Positions 1 to 7,917 of a stretch of 18,816 nt of DNA are shown piece by piece; the stretch's first letter is position 1; every line of letters starts with the position of its first letter. This DNA comes from Clostridia bacterium (GTDB taxonomy: Bacteria > Bacillota_A > Clostridia > Christensenellales > Aristaeellaceae), in contig JAGBBE010000201.1 of NCBI GenBank assembly GCA_017938645.1, forward strand, positions 1 through 18,816, in the 5' to 3' direction. The translations under genes were made by a program, and so were the position numbers. The notes below the pieces were generated by a model. The model made no database searches and had not been told where the DNA came from. It saw only the letters and a program-made list of their open reading frames with translations.

Positions 1-1095
<1,095 letters not shown>

Positions 1096-1117
1096 CTAGA
1101 TATTTCATTTGAAAGAG

Positions 1118-1159
1118 CCATCTGTTTCGTTCGATTTTTGGGCACAACAAAACAGACGG
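1118..1159 (-). repeat. Inverted repeat / hairpin in the nifJ leader
   Basis: In the sense of the nifJ mRNA, the arm CCGTCTGTTTTGTT (1159-1146) can pair with AACGAAACAGATGG (1131-1118) across a 14-nt loop. That gives 14 pairs, two of them G-U wobbles. No T-run follows, so it is not a plain terminator. It could be an mRNA stabiliser, an attenuator without a visible partner structure, or a protein site; the sequence does not decide. Confidence 0.5.
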
Positions 1160-1176
1160 AAGATTCCAACATACAT

Positions 1177-1205
1177 ATTATAAGGACTTGTGAAAGCGTT
1201 GTCAA
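1177..1205 (-). promoter_or_regulatory. Consensus sigma-A promoter of nifJ
   Basis: On the minus strand, TTGACA (1205-1200) is followed after exactly 17 nt by TATAAT (1182-1177). Both hexamers are perfect. Transcription should start near 1170, giving a leader of about 87 nt before the nifJ ATG. Confidence 0.85.
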
Positions 1206-1248
1206 CCGCACGCAGGCAAAAACCGCACATTGGTAAGGTTTTTCGCGG

Positions 1249-1278
1249 TTGTCTGCACTCCGGGGAATATGGTATAAT
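1249..1278 (+). promoter_or_regulatory. Extended -10 promoter for the membrane-protein gene
   Basis: A perfect TATAAT (1273-1278) is preceded by TGG, forming an extended -10 element. A weaker -35 candidate, TTGTCT (1249-1254), lies 18 nt upstream. It points rightward toward the gene starting at 1313 and is divergent from the nifJ promoter. Confidence 0.7.
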
Positions 1279-1312
1279 CGGGATGCATTTTGGCACAAAG
1301 GAGACTTTTGGG

Positions 1313-3028
1313 ATGCGTCTGAAGATTTTCTCATCCGTGCTGGCTGCAGGCGGCGCTTTTGCAGCAGCGGGGCTTGCAGGATGGCCGCGCGAAAGCGGCT
1401 ATCAGATCCTCTGGATTGCCGTGATGGCGCTGGAGGCATTTTTTGCCCTGCGCTTTTTTGACAAAAAGGACCGCCGCGCCCAGTGGTGCTTCGGCGTTTT
1501 GGGCTGGCTGTTCGTATTGGCCATGGGCCTTGGCCTCAGGCTGGAAAAGCTGGATGAAACCGGCTGGGGCGGACTGGCGCTGTGCGTGCTTCTGGGCGCT
1601 TTGTGGGGGCCGGGCGCAGGCGGCGCGGCGTGGATGCTTTCCGAAAAGCTCGAAAAAATCAATCAGGGAAAGGAAGCCAGCCCCAAAAAGGTGTTCTGGC
1701 TGTCCATGGCGGCGCTGTTTTTGTGCTGGCTGCCTGTGCAGCTGGCCTATTTCCCCGGCTGCTTCGGCTATGACGTCAACGGTCAGGTTTCCCAGATCAT
1801 GTACGATACCTGGCATACGCATCATCCGCTGGTGCACACGCTTCTGGTGTGCGGCTTCTGGGCCGGCGGCGGCGCGCTGGGCAGCTATACCATGGGCGTC
1901 TTCGGCTATGTCATCGTGCAGATGCTGGGTCTGGCGGCAGCCATGGCCTGCGCGCTGAGCTATCTGGCAAAGCTGCGCTGCCCGCGCGGCGTGCGCATTG
2001 CGCTCACGGTGTTCCTCGCGCTTGCGCCCCAGCACCCGGTGATGTCCATCGGCGTCACCAAGGACGTTCCGTTTGCCATCTTTATGATTCTCGCCTGCGT
2101 GGAGCTTCATAAGCTCTTCCGCGAGCCCGAACGCATCCGCAGCTGGAAAAAGATGCTCCGCCTCGCGCTGGTGCTCATCTGCGTGTGCCTGTTCCGAAAC
2201 AACGCGCCCATGGCCATCGCCGTGTTCGCCGTGGCGGCGCTGATCATCATCGGCAAGGGAAACCGCGTTCGCATGGCGGCTGTGCTGGCGGCGGCGCTGG
2301 TGGGTCAGAGCGCAGTGACCTCGGCGCTGGTCGCCGTGCTCGACGCCGACAAGGGCGCCGTCAACGAAATGCTCAGCGTGCCCGCGCAGCAGCTGGCGCG
2401 CATCTACGACAAATACGGCTACGACGAACCCACCAGCTATGAGGTTATGGAGTGGGTGCCCCACGCCGATATGTATCAGGCCTCGCGCGCGGACTTCACC
2501 AAGCTGCATCTCAAGGTGCAGCGCGAAGGAGAGCTGGCCGGCTTTGCGAAGTTCTGGGTGCGCGAACTGTTCCACTTCCCCATTGAGTACATCGACGCGT
2601 TCCTCCTCAACGCCAAGGGCTACTGGTACCCCGACGACAAATCCTTCGCCACCGTCTACGGCGAATGGCCGGAGGCCAAGGTCGGCGCGCTGATCATCGA
2701 GCAGTTCGACATCAAGGTCGAATACACCGACTGCATCCCGTGGCTGAGGAACCTGTTCGACTCGCTGTTTGTGCGAAACAATTACCAGTCCGTCCCCGGC
2801 CTGTCCACGCTCATCCATCCCGCAACCTACACGTGGATGCTCCTGTTTGTGCTGGCGTGGGCAATCCGGCGCAGAAGATGGGCGGTGCTGGGCTCCGGCA
2901 CGCTGATGATGATGTACCTGCTCACGCTCTTCCTCGGTCCCTGCACGCTGGTGAGGTACTGCTATTACCTCATGACCGCCGCGCCGGTATTGCTGGCGCT
3001 GATGTGCACGCCCAGAGAAAGCGCCTGA
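1313..3028 (+). CDS. Polytopic membrane protein, DUF6020/GT-C glycosyltransferase-like
   Basis: A 571-residue protein with many hydrophobic segments across most of its length, including residues 5-20, 30-48, 58-75, 87-107 and 126-146. The first large loop carries the pattern YFPGCFGYDVNGQ, with Asp154, and then THHPLVHTLL. This Asp plus His-Pro signature resembles Firmicutes DUF6020-type and other GT-C-fold membrane glycosyltransferases that use lipid-linked sugars on the outer face. The actual substrate cannot be read from the sequence. The ATG at 1313 is chosen because AAAGGAG (1297-1303) sits 9 nt upstream. An in-frame ATG at 1283 lacks a ribosome site and lies only a few bases after the -10 element. 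The gene is monocistronic: it has its own promoter and is closed by an intrinsic terminator just before the phage block. The family assignment is from memory of the motif pattern only. Confidence 0.7.
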   Translation: MRLKIFSSVLAAGGAFAAAGLAGWPRESGYQILWIAVMALEAFFALRFFDKKDRRAQWCFGVLGWLFVLAMGLGLRLEKLDETGWGGLALCVLLGALWGPGAGGAAWMLSEKLEKINQGKEASPKKVFWLSMAALFLCWLPVQLAYFPGCFGYDVNGQVSQIMYDTWHTHHPLVHTLLVCGFWAGGGALGSYTMGVFGYVIVQMLGLAAAMACALSYLAKLRCPRGVRIALTVFLALAPQHPVMSIGVTKDVPFAIFMILACVELHKLFREPERIRSWKKMLRLALVLICVCLFRNNAPMAIAVFAVAALIIIGKGNRVRMAAVLAAALVGQSAVTSALVAVLDADKGAVNEMLSVPAQQLARIYDKYGYDEPTSYEVMEWVPHADMYQASRADFTKLHLKVQREGELAGFAKFWVRELFHFPIEYIDAFLLNAKGYWYPDDKSFATVYGEWPEAKVGALIIEQFDIKVEYTDCIPWLRNLFDSLFVRNNYQSVPGLSTLIHPATYTWMLLFVLAWAIRRRRWAVLGSGTLMMMYLLTLFLGPCTLVRYCYYLMTAAPVLLALMCTPRESA

Positions 3029-3044
3029 ATCAAATTTTCCTCTC

Positions 3045-3075
3045 TGACCCGGCTTAAGCGGCCGGGTCATTTTTT
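3045..3075 (+). terminator. Intrinsic terminator after the membrane-protein gene
   Basis: TGACCCGGC (3045-3053) pairs perfectly with GCCGGGTCA (3061-3069) around a 7-nt loop and is followed by six T residues (3070-3075). It insulates the host gene from the phage cassette, whose promoter begins 18 bp later. Confidence 0.9.
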
Positions 3076-3092
3076 GTTCACGAAAATTCATG

Positions 3093-3121
3093 TTGACTTT
3101 TCCCAGCCCCTCTACTATAAT
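3093..3121 (+). promoter_or_regulatory. Near-consensus sigma-A promoter of the phage cassette
   Basis: TTGACT (3093-3098), a 17-nt spacer and a perfect TATAAT (3116-3121) form a strong promoter. Transcription should start near 3128, so the leader to the first gene at 3197 is about 70 nt and contains the LexA box. Confidence 0.85.
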
Positions 3122-3136
3122 TTGGATGACAAAATA

Positions 3137-3150
3137 CGAACATGTGTTCG
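3137..3150 (+). promoter_or_regulatory. LexA (SOS) operator
   Basis: CGAACATGTGTTCG contains the Gram-positive LexA core GAAC-N4-GTTC, and the internal four bases ATGT also fit the RNRY pattern of the Bacillus subtilis SOS consensus. It is centred about 22 bp downstream of the -10 hexamer, close to +16. A bound repressor there would block transcription from the cassette promoter, so the site predicts induction by DNA damage. Confidence 0.8.
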
Positions 3151-3156
3151 CATTGT

Positions 3157-3175
3157 GGAGGCGAACTGCATGTAA
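3157..3175 (+). promoter_or_regulatory. Start-stop element (SD, ATG, TAA) in the regulator leader
   Basis: GGAGG (3157-3161), an 8-nt spacer and ATG (3170-3172) are followed at once by TAA (3173-3175). The ATG is in frame with the regulator start at 3197. This is either a minimal start-stop element that could tune translation or a degraded original start codon. Confidence 0.45.
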
Positions 3176-3196
3176 ACCGAGAGGAGCGGGAAGCAG

Positions 3197-3685
3197 ATGA
3201 CAGCAACTGAGAAGATGAACAACAGCGTGAATGAAGAGATGAGCGCTTCCGCGAACATGCAGGAGGCGAGGATGTATCTGCGCCAGGTGCGCGATGCATA
3301 CCGCCGGTCAGAGGTTTTGTGCGCGCAGGCGGACAAGTACCGCGATCTGGCCACGCGCGCCACAGGGCGGATGGACGCCGTGCGCGTCAGCGGCACGTCG
3401 CGGCGCAGCAATGTGGAAACCTATGTGCTGGAGCTGGTCGACGCCCACGACAGGCTCCGCAGGGAGATTCACAGGCTTTTGAATATTTCCCGTCAGGCCG
3501 AAGCGCTGATTGCGCGCCTGCCCGACAGCCGCCACCGCGCGGTGCTGCAGATGCGCTATCTGTGCGCGCTGGACTGGGAGGAGGTGGCCGAAAGGCTGCA
3601 CTTCACCATCCGCTGGGCGCACAAGCTGCACCGGGAGGCCATCGAACAGCTCAATCAGATCCTCAACGAAGAAAGAGGACATTGA
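3197..3685 (+). CDS. Sigma-70 region 4-like phage late-gene regulator (DUF1492/ArpU-like)
   Basis: A 162-residue protein. Residues 20-100 are helical and highly charged. Residues 105-157 form a sigma region 4-type helix-turn-helix, with the sequence RHRAVLQMRYLCALDWEEVA and then LHFTIRWAHKLHREAIEQL. Small proteins of this kind (DUF1492, ArpU and RinA-like) sit just before the terminase genes in many Firmicutes prophages and activate late transcription. That role is inferred here from position and fold. The ATG at 3197 has GAGGAG (3181-3186) upstream. The gene is the first of the cassette, directly behind the SOS-controlled promoter. A second promoter and a terminator separate it from the packaging genes, which makes it the natural candidate to control readthrough or initiation there. 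It could instead be a non-functional sigma remnant. Confidence 0.75.
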   Translation: MTATEKMNNSVNEEMSASANMQEARMYLRQVRDAYRRSEVLCAQADKYRDLATRATGRMDAVRVSGTSRRSNVETYVLELVDAHDRLRREIHRLLNISRQAEALIARLPDSRHRAVLQMRYLCALDWEEVAERLHFTIRWAHKLHREAIEQLNQILNEERGH

Positions 3686-3710
3686 AGTTCACATTTTTCC
3701 ATGGTATAGT
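3682..3710 (+). promoter_or_regulatory. Candidate late promoter (extended -10)
   Basis: TTGAAG (3682-3687), a 17-nt spacer and TATAGT (3705-3710) with TGG immediately upstream of the -10. The -35 overlaps the stop codon of the regulator gene. Transcription would start near 3717, about 20 nt before an intrinsic terminator. Confidence 0.6.
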
Positions 3711-3736
3711 GGTATCGTTCAAAAGTGCATACATCA

Positions 3737-3766
3737 GGGGAATGGCTGAAAGGCCGTTCCCCTTTT
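3737..3766 (+). terminator. Promoter-proximal intrinsic terminator before the terminase genes
   Basis: GGGGAATGGC (3737-3746) pairs with GCCGTTCCCC (3753-3762), with one G-U wobble and a 6-nt loop, followed by TTTT (3763-3766). It lies between the regulator and the packaging genes and would stop most transcripts from both upstream promoters unless overridden. Confidence 0.7.
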
Positions 3767-3814
3767 GCATGCCCGGAAAGGAGCTGAAAGGACACGGCAA
3801 AGCTGACCAAGAAA

Positions 3815-4162
3815 ATGCAGGAGGCCGCCCGGATGCTTGCGATGGGGCTGAGCGTGCGCGAGGTGGCCCTCAGGGTCAGGCGCACGGAAAACACCATTCT
3901 TGGCTGGATGGATGATCCCTCGTTCATGGATCACTACCGGCAGCGCGTGCTGCAAAGCCAGGTGGTCAACTATGCACGGGCGGTAGAGCGCATCGGATCG
4001 ATGCTGGAGGATGAGAATCCCTCGGTTGTGCAGCGCGCGGCGCACGAGGCGCTGGAGCAGTTCGAAGGCGCGGCCATGCGCGCAGGCTCGCAGGAGATGA
4101 GAATTCTTGTCGAGGGCATGCCCGACATCGGCATGCCGCCGGAGGTGGACGATGAAAAGTGA
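3815..4162 (+). CDS. Terminase small subunit (TerS-like)
   Basis: At least 115 residues. The N-terminal part (about residues 7-32, with GLSVREVALRVRRTENTILG) is a helix-turn-helix typical of small terminases that recognise the packaging site. The rest is helical and acidic (SMLEDENPSVVQRAAHEALE), suitable for oligomer-ring assembly. The gene directly precedes and overlaps the large terminase. The start is uncertain. The ATG at 3815 has no nearby ribosome site, while AAAGGA (3787-3792) lies 10 nt before an in-frame CTG at 3803, which would add four residues (start, Thr, Lys, Lys). An in-frame TGA at 3785 limits any longer form. The function is inferred from the helix-turn-helix and the gene order. 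Confidence 0.75.
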   Translation: MQEAARMLAMGLSVREVALRVRRTENTILGWMDDPSFMDHYRQRVLQSQVVNYARAVERIGSMLEDENPSVVQRAAHEALEQFEGAAMRAGSQEMRILVEGMPDIGMPPEVDDEK

Positions 4163-5567
4163 GAATCTTTCCTACGTGCTCAACTATACCCCCACGCCCA
4201 AGCAAAGGATGTTTCACGCCTCCTCTGCCGACGAAGTGCTCTTCGGCGGCGCGGCGGGCGGCGGCAAATCCAAGGCCATTGTGATGGACGCGCTGTTTCG
4301 GTGCCTCAAGTATCCGCGCACGCACGCGTATGTGTTCCGCCGTACCTACGGCGAATTGGAGGATACCGTCATCCGGGAGGCGCGCGACTCCTGTCCCGAG
4401 GGACTGGCCAAATACAACGCCGTCCGCCACGAAATGACGCTGCCCAACGGCTCCGTCATCCACTTCCGCCACTGCGCGCACCTCATGGACATGTACAACT
4501 ACAAGGGCGTCGAGATCCAGTGGCTCTACTTCGACGAGCTCACCAGCTTTGAGGGCGAGATTTACGAGTTCCTCAAAACCCGTCTGCGCGCCAAAAAGAG
4601 CCTGGGCGTGCGTCCCTGCGTGCGCTCGTCGTCCAACCCCGGCGACATCGGCCACGGCTGGGTCAAAAAGATGTTCATCGACGCCGCGCCCTACATGCAG
4701 GTGTTCACCCGTGAGGTCGTCAGCTCCGCCACCGGCAAAAAGAAGGTCTTCCGCCTGCAGTACATCCCGTCGCTTGTCACGGAAAACCCGCACATCGGCG
4801 AGGATTACCTCTTCCAATTGGAATCCAAGCCCGAGGCGCTGCGCAACGCCCTGCTCCACGGCGACTGGAACGCCTTCGAGGGTCAGGTCTTCACCGAGTG
4901 GACGGATGATCCCGCGCACTATACGGATCACATCCGCACCCATGTGATCGCGCCGTTTGAGATTCCCACGTGGTGGCCGCGCTACATGAGCTTTGACCAC
5001 GGCTACGCCCGACCCTTCAGCGTGGGCTGGTGGGCGGTTTCGCCCGACGGCATCGCCTACCGCTACCGCGAATGGTACGGCTGCGAGCCGGGCAGGCCGA
5101 ACACCGGCCTCAGGCTCACGCCGCGCCAGATTGCCGAGGGAATCCTCGAACGCGAAACCGACGAGCGCGACAACAACCTCTACATCGACCGCATCGCCGA
5201 CCCGGCCATCTTCGACCGCAGCCGCGGCGACAGCGTGGCGCAGCTCATGGAGCCCGTGGGCGGCAGGCCCGGCGTGTACTTCCGTCCGGGGGAAAACAAC
5301 CGTCTCTCCGGCAAGATGGAATTGCACGAGCGGCTTCGCTTCGGCGAAAACGGCAAACCGAAGCTCTACGTCTTCTCCAACTGCCGCGACTTCATCCGCA
5401 CCGTGCCCGCTCTGCCCTACTCCATGCGCTCGGTGGAGGATGTGGATTCGGAGGCGGAGGATCACATCTACGATGAAACGCGCTACTTCTGCATGGCGCG
5501 CCCGGTGAAAGCGCGGGAGAGGAAGCGCAAAACCGCCGGATACGATCCCTTCCGCGAGCGGGCGTAG
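4152..5567 (+). CDS. Terminase large subunit (ATPase and nuclease)
   Basis: A 471-residue packaging motor of normal length. The ATPase domain has Walker A GGAAGGGKSK (residues 32-41), Walker B WLYFDE (124-129, Glu129 catalytic) and the coupling motif SSNPG (160-164). The C-terminal RNase H-fold nuclease domain begins at FDHGY with Asp282, continues with IADPAIF (Asp350), and ends with EDHIYDETRY (Asp441). The candidate metal-binding acids therefore all look intact. The protein cuts concatemeric or chromosomal DNA and drives it into the prohead through the portal. The ATG at 4152 is chosen because GGAGGTGG (4141-4148) precedes it; it overlaps the end of the small subunit by 11 nt, suggesting translational coupling. 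Nothing looks degenerate. The packaging mode (cos, headful or random) cannot be told from the sequence. Confidence 0.95.
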   Translation: MKSENLSYVLNYTPTPKQRMFHASSADEVLFGGAAGGGKSKAIVMDALFRCLKYPRTHAYVFRRTYGELEDTVIREARDSCPEGLAKYNAVRHEMTLPNGSVIHFRHCAHLMDMYNYKGVEIQWLYFDELTSFEGEIYEFLKTRLRAKKSLGVRPCVRSSSNPGDIGHGWVKKMFIDAAPYMQVFTREVVSSATGKKKVFRLQYIPSLVTENPHIGEDYLFQLESKPEALRNALLHGDWNAFEGQVFTEWTDDPAHYTDHIRTHVIAPFEIPTWWPRYMSFDHGYARPFSVGWWAVSPDGIAYRYREWYGCEPGRPNTGLRLTPRQIAEGILERETDERDNNLYIDRIADPAIFDRSRGDSVAQLMEPVGGRPGVYFRPGENNRLSGKMELHERLRFGENGKPKLYVFSNCRDFIRTVPALPYSMRSVEDVDSEAEDHIYDETRYFCMARPVKARERKRKTAGYDPFRERA

Positions 5568-5599
5568 CCTGTGTAATGAAATGAAAGGAATGAGCCAAC

Positions 5600-7381
5600 A
5601 TGTCAGACCCCAACACCCTGCGCGATGAAGCCTACGCGCGGCTGCGCATCTGGCGCGAGGGCTGCCGCGAAATGCACGAGCGTGCCCGCGAGGCGCGCAG
5701 GATTCTGCTTTTGCAGGATCCCCAGCAGGACGCGCAGACCCGCTCCAGCCGCAAAAACAAGCGCACGCTGCAGCTTCAGACCCTCAAATCCACCTTCAAC
5801 AACTGCGTCGCCGACCAGATGGACAATATGCCCGAAGCCATCCTCCTGCCCGAGACCCGCGCGCTTCAGCCGGTGGCGGAGGATTTGACAGACGTCGTCC
5901 GCTTCATCATGGCGCTCAACAATTACGAAAGCCTCCACCGCCGCCGCGTGGAGGACTGCTTTGCCACCGGCACCTCCATCACCCAGATCGCGTGGGACGC
6001 GGGCATGGACGCAGGCCGCGGCAACGTGGCGGTGATCCGCTGGCCGGTGGAGTCCTTCCTGTGGGACCCCGCCGCCGAAAGCCTGCAGGACGCGCGCGCC
6101 CTTTTCAAGATCAGCTGGCATCCGATGAGCTGGTACCGTCAGCACTATCCGGAGCTGGCCGATCAGATCGGCTCCGACTGGGGCGAGTACAGCGGTCTGG
6201 GCCTGCCGGAGGCGCAGGAGGAGCTGGTCTCCGACGAGGACCGCGCCATGCTCATCGAGTACTGGTACCGTCTGTATGACGCAGATGTCAGACGCTATAC
6301 CATCAACGTCGCCTACCTCGCCGGAGGCGTTCTCCTCAGCCATGACACCGACGTCTACGCCCACGGGCTCTATCCCTTTGTGGCCGACGTCTATACGCCC
6401 ATCGAGGGCCTGCCGGTCGGCGACGGCATGGTGCAGGAGCTCGCGCCCATGATGCGCTACATCAACCGCTACGCCTCCTACATCGACACCAACCTCCGCA
6501 TGGCCTCCAAGGGCAGGCTCCTGGTGGACAGAAGCGCAGGCCTTGACAAGGAAGCCCTTATGGACTGGGAAAGCGACGTCATCGAAGGCGACCGCATCGA
6601 TTCCGGCGCGCTGCACTGGATGCAGACCCAGCCGTTTTCCGGCATGGTCACCCAGCAGATGATGCAGCTTCAGGCCGACATCAAGCAGGACAGCGGTCAG
6701 AACCAGTTCAGCCGGGGCGAAACCGTGGGCGGCGTGACCGCTGCCAGCGCCATCTCGGCCCTGCAGGAGGCCGGCGGCAAGATCACCCGTCTGCGCACGC
6801 ATGTGTTCAACCAGGGTTTCAGGGAGATGGTCAACCAGATCATGTGGCTCATCAGCCAGTTCTACGACGAGCGCCGCATGCTCTTCATCACCGGCCGTCA
6901 GGTTGACGCAAGCCCCCGCCGCCTCTTCGGCGCTTCGCCCTCCGGCGTGCCCGTGCCGCCTCCCTATCATGTGCAGGTTCAGGTGCAGCGCAGAAATCCG
7001 CTCAGGCAGCAGGCGCAGAACGACCTGTTTTTGCAGGCCTTCCGCCTCAGCGCCCAGTCCGGCCAGTACTTCCCGCTCTCGGCGCTGTTTGAGCTGCTGC
7101 ACGTAGACGGCAAGGAGCGGATCATTCCTTTGCTTAAGGAATTTGAAACCATGCCTGTGCAGCTTGAACGGAGCGCCGAGGAAAACAACGACCTCAAACG
7201 CATGTGCGAAGAGGCCGGATGGCTCATGGACAGCCAGCATCAGACCCTTCAGCAGCAGAAGCTGCTGGTTGAAAAGCTCCTCATAGAGCGCGAGCAGATG
7301 GAGGAAACCATCCGCCAGATGCAGGCGCAGCTCCAGCAGCACAAACAGATTGAAGAAGCAGCCGAAGCCGCTGAGGCTTAA
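5600..7381 (+). CDS. Portal protein, P22-like
   Basis: A 593-residue portal that should form the dodecameric DNA channel at one capsid vertex and dock the terminase. The central region contains GLPVGDGMVQELAPMMRYIN and the following ASYIDTNLRMASKGRLLVD stretch, which is characteristic of P22-type podoviral portals. FSRGETVGGVTAASAISALQ (near residue 380) is the usual portal segment before the channel helix. The last 80 residues are a Gln/Glu-rich coiled coil resembling the helical barrel of P22-like portals. A ribosome site AAAGGA (5583-5588) precedes the ATG at 5600. The gene lies 32 nt after the large terminase, in the same operon. Its type supports a short-tailed particle. Confidence 0.87.
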   Translation: MSDPNTLRDEAYARLRIWREGCREMHERAREARRILLLQDPQQDAQTRSSRKNKRTLQLQTLKSTFNNCVADQMDNMPEAILLPETRALQPVAEDLTDVVRFIMALNNYESLHRRRVEDCFATGTSITQIAWDAGMDAGRGNVAVIRWPVESFLWDPAAESLQDARALFKISWHPMSWYRQHYPELADQIGSDWGEYSGLGLPEAQEELVSDEDRAMLIEYWYRLYDADVRRYTINVAYLAGGVLLSHDTDVYAHGLYPFVADVYTPIEGLPVGDGMVQELAPMMRYINRYASYIDTNLRMASKGRLLVDRSAGLDKEALMDWESDVIEGDRIDSGALHWMQTQPFSGMVTQQMMQLQADIKQDSGQNQFSRGETVGGVTAASAISALQEAGGKITRLRTHVFNQGFREMVNQIMWLISQFYDERRMLFITGRQVDASPRRLFGASPSGVPVPPPYHVQVQVQRRNPLRQQAQNDLFLQAFRLSAQSGQYFPLSALFELLHVDGKERIIPLLKEFETMPVQLERSAEENNDLKRMCEEAGWLMDSQHQTLQQQKLLVEKLLIEREQMEETIRQMQAQLQQHKQIEEAAEAAEA

Positions 7382-7436
7382 GCTGCTTTTTTGATACCCA
7401 TTCGTGGCCACGAAAAAAACAAAGGAGGAAAACCCA

Positions 7437-7829
7437 ATGGAAACCAACATGCAGACCATTATCGACGCCGCCGCGCAGGAAACCGCGGTCAACCAGCCGG
7501 AAGCCCCTGTGCAGCCTGAAGGGGATCTCACCCTGCGCCTGCGCGCCCAGGAGCTGATCACCCAGGCCCGCACCATTCTGGAGATTGCCCGCGTGGACGT
7601 GTTCGCCGTCTACAACACCGACGTGGACGTGCGCGCCAAGATCCTCTCCGGCCAGATGGACTTCATTGACCTCTTCAAGCAGATGAAGCCCATGATCCAG
7701 CCGCCCGCTCCCATGCGCACTGCCAACGGCGGCGTGGGCACGGTGAACATCACCGGCATGAACGATCAGCAGTTCGAAAAGCTCAATCAGATGCTTTCCC
7801 GCGGCGGCAAGATCGACATGCGCTACTAA
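7437..7829 (+). CDS. Scaffold-position small protein (putative head assembly protein)
   Basis: A 130-residue acidic and helical protein between portal and major capsid, where scaffolding proteins normally sit. The N-terminal 35 residues are low-complexity (Ala/Glu/Pro/Gln-rich). The middle (LRAQELITQARTILEIARVD) is helical. The C-terminus ends in QFEKLNQMLSRGGKIDMRY, a short, partly basic helix like the capsid-binding tails of some scaffolds. No family is recognised with confidence, and it is much shorter than P22 scaffold. The ATG at 7437 is chosen because AAAGGAGG (7421-7428) lies 8 nt upstream; an in-frame GTG at 7404 would add 11 residues but has no ribosome site. No capsid maturation protease accompanies it. 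Confidence 0.6.
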   Translation: METNMQTIIDAAAQETAVNQPEAPVQPEGDLTLRLRAQELITQARTILEIARVDVFAVYNTDVDVRAKILSGQMDFIDLFKQMKPMIQPPAPMRTANGGVGTVNITGMNDQQFEKLNQMLSRGGKIDMRY

Positions 7830-7831
7830 AC

Positions 7832-7882
7832 GTGGAAGGCTCCGCCTCCCACACCCACCGCTTAAGGGTTAAAACCCTTAAG
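7832..7882 (+). repeat. Two tandem hairpins before the major capsid gene
   Basis: The first hairpin pairs GTGGAAGGC (7832-7840) with GCCTCCCAC (7844-7852), with one mismatch. The second is a perfect inverted repeat of CTTAAGGGTT (7861-7870) and AACCCTTAAG (7873-7882). Neither is followed by a T-run. They occupy most of the 88-nt gap before the capsid gene and could mark mRNA processing or 5'-end protection of the capsid message. Confidence 0.6.
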
Positions 7883-7917
7883 AATCCCATCTTTGGATAA
7901 ACAAGGAGGAAAATGAA

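Noticed and set aside
1218..1243. Inverted repeat AAAAACC / GGTTTTT between the divergent promoters, as an operator
   Set aside because: Only 7 bp with a 12-nt spacer and resembling no regulator site I know; chance occurrence is likely.
1283..1315. Upstream ATG at 1283 as start of the membrane-protein gene
   Set aside because: It lies within 5 nt of the -10 hexamer and has no ribosome site, whereas the ATG at 1313 has AAAGGAG at proper spacing.
5603..7576. Antisense 657-codon frame opposite the portal gene
   Set aside because: It spans two real genes and their gap, is Ala/Val/Gly/His-rich low-information sequence, and has no initiation signal.
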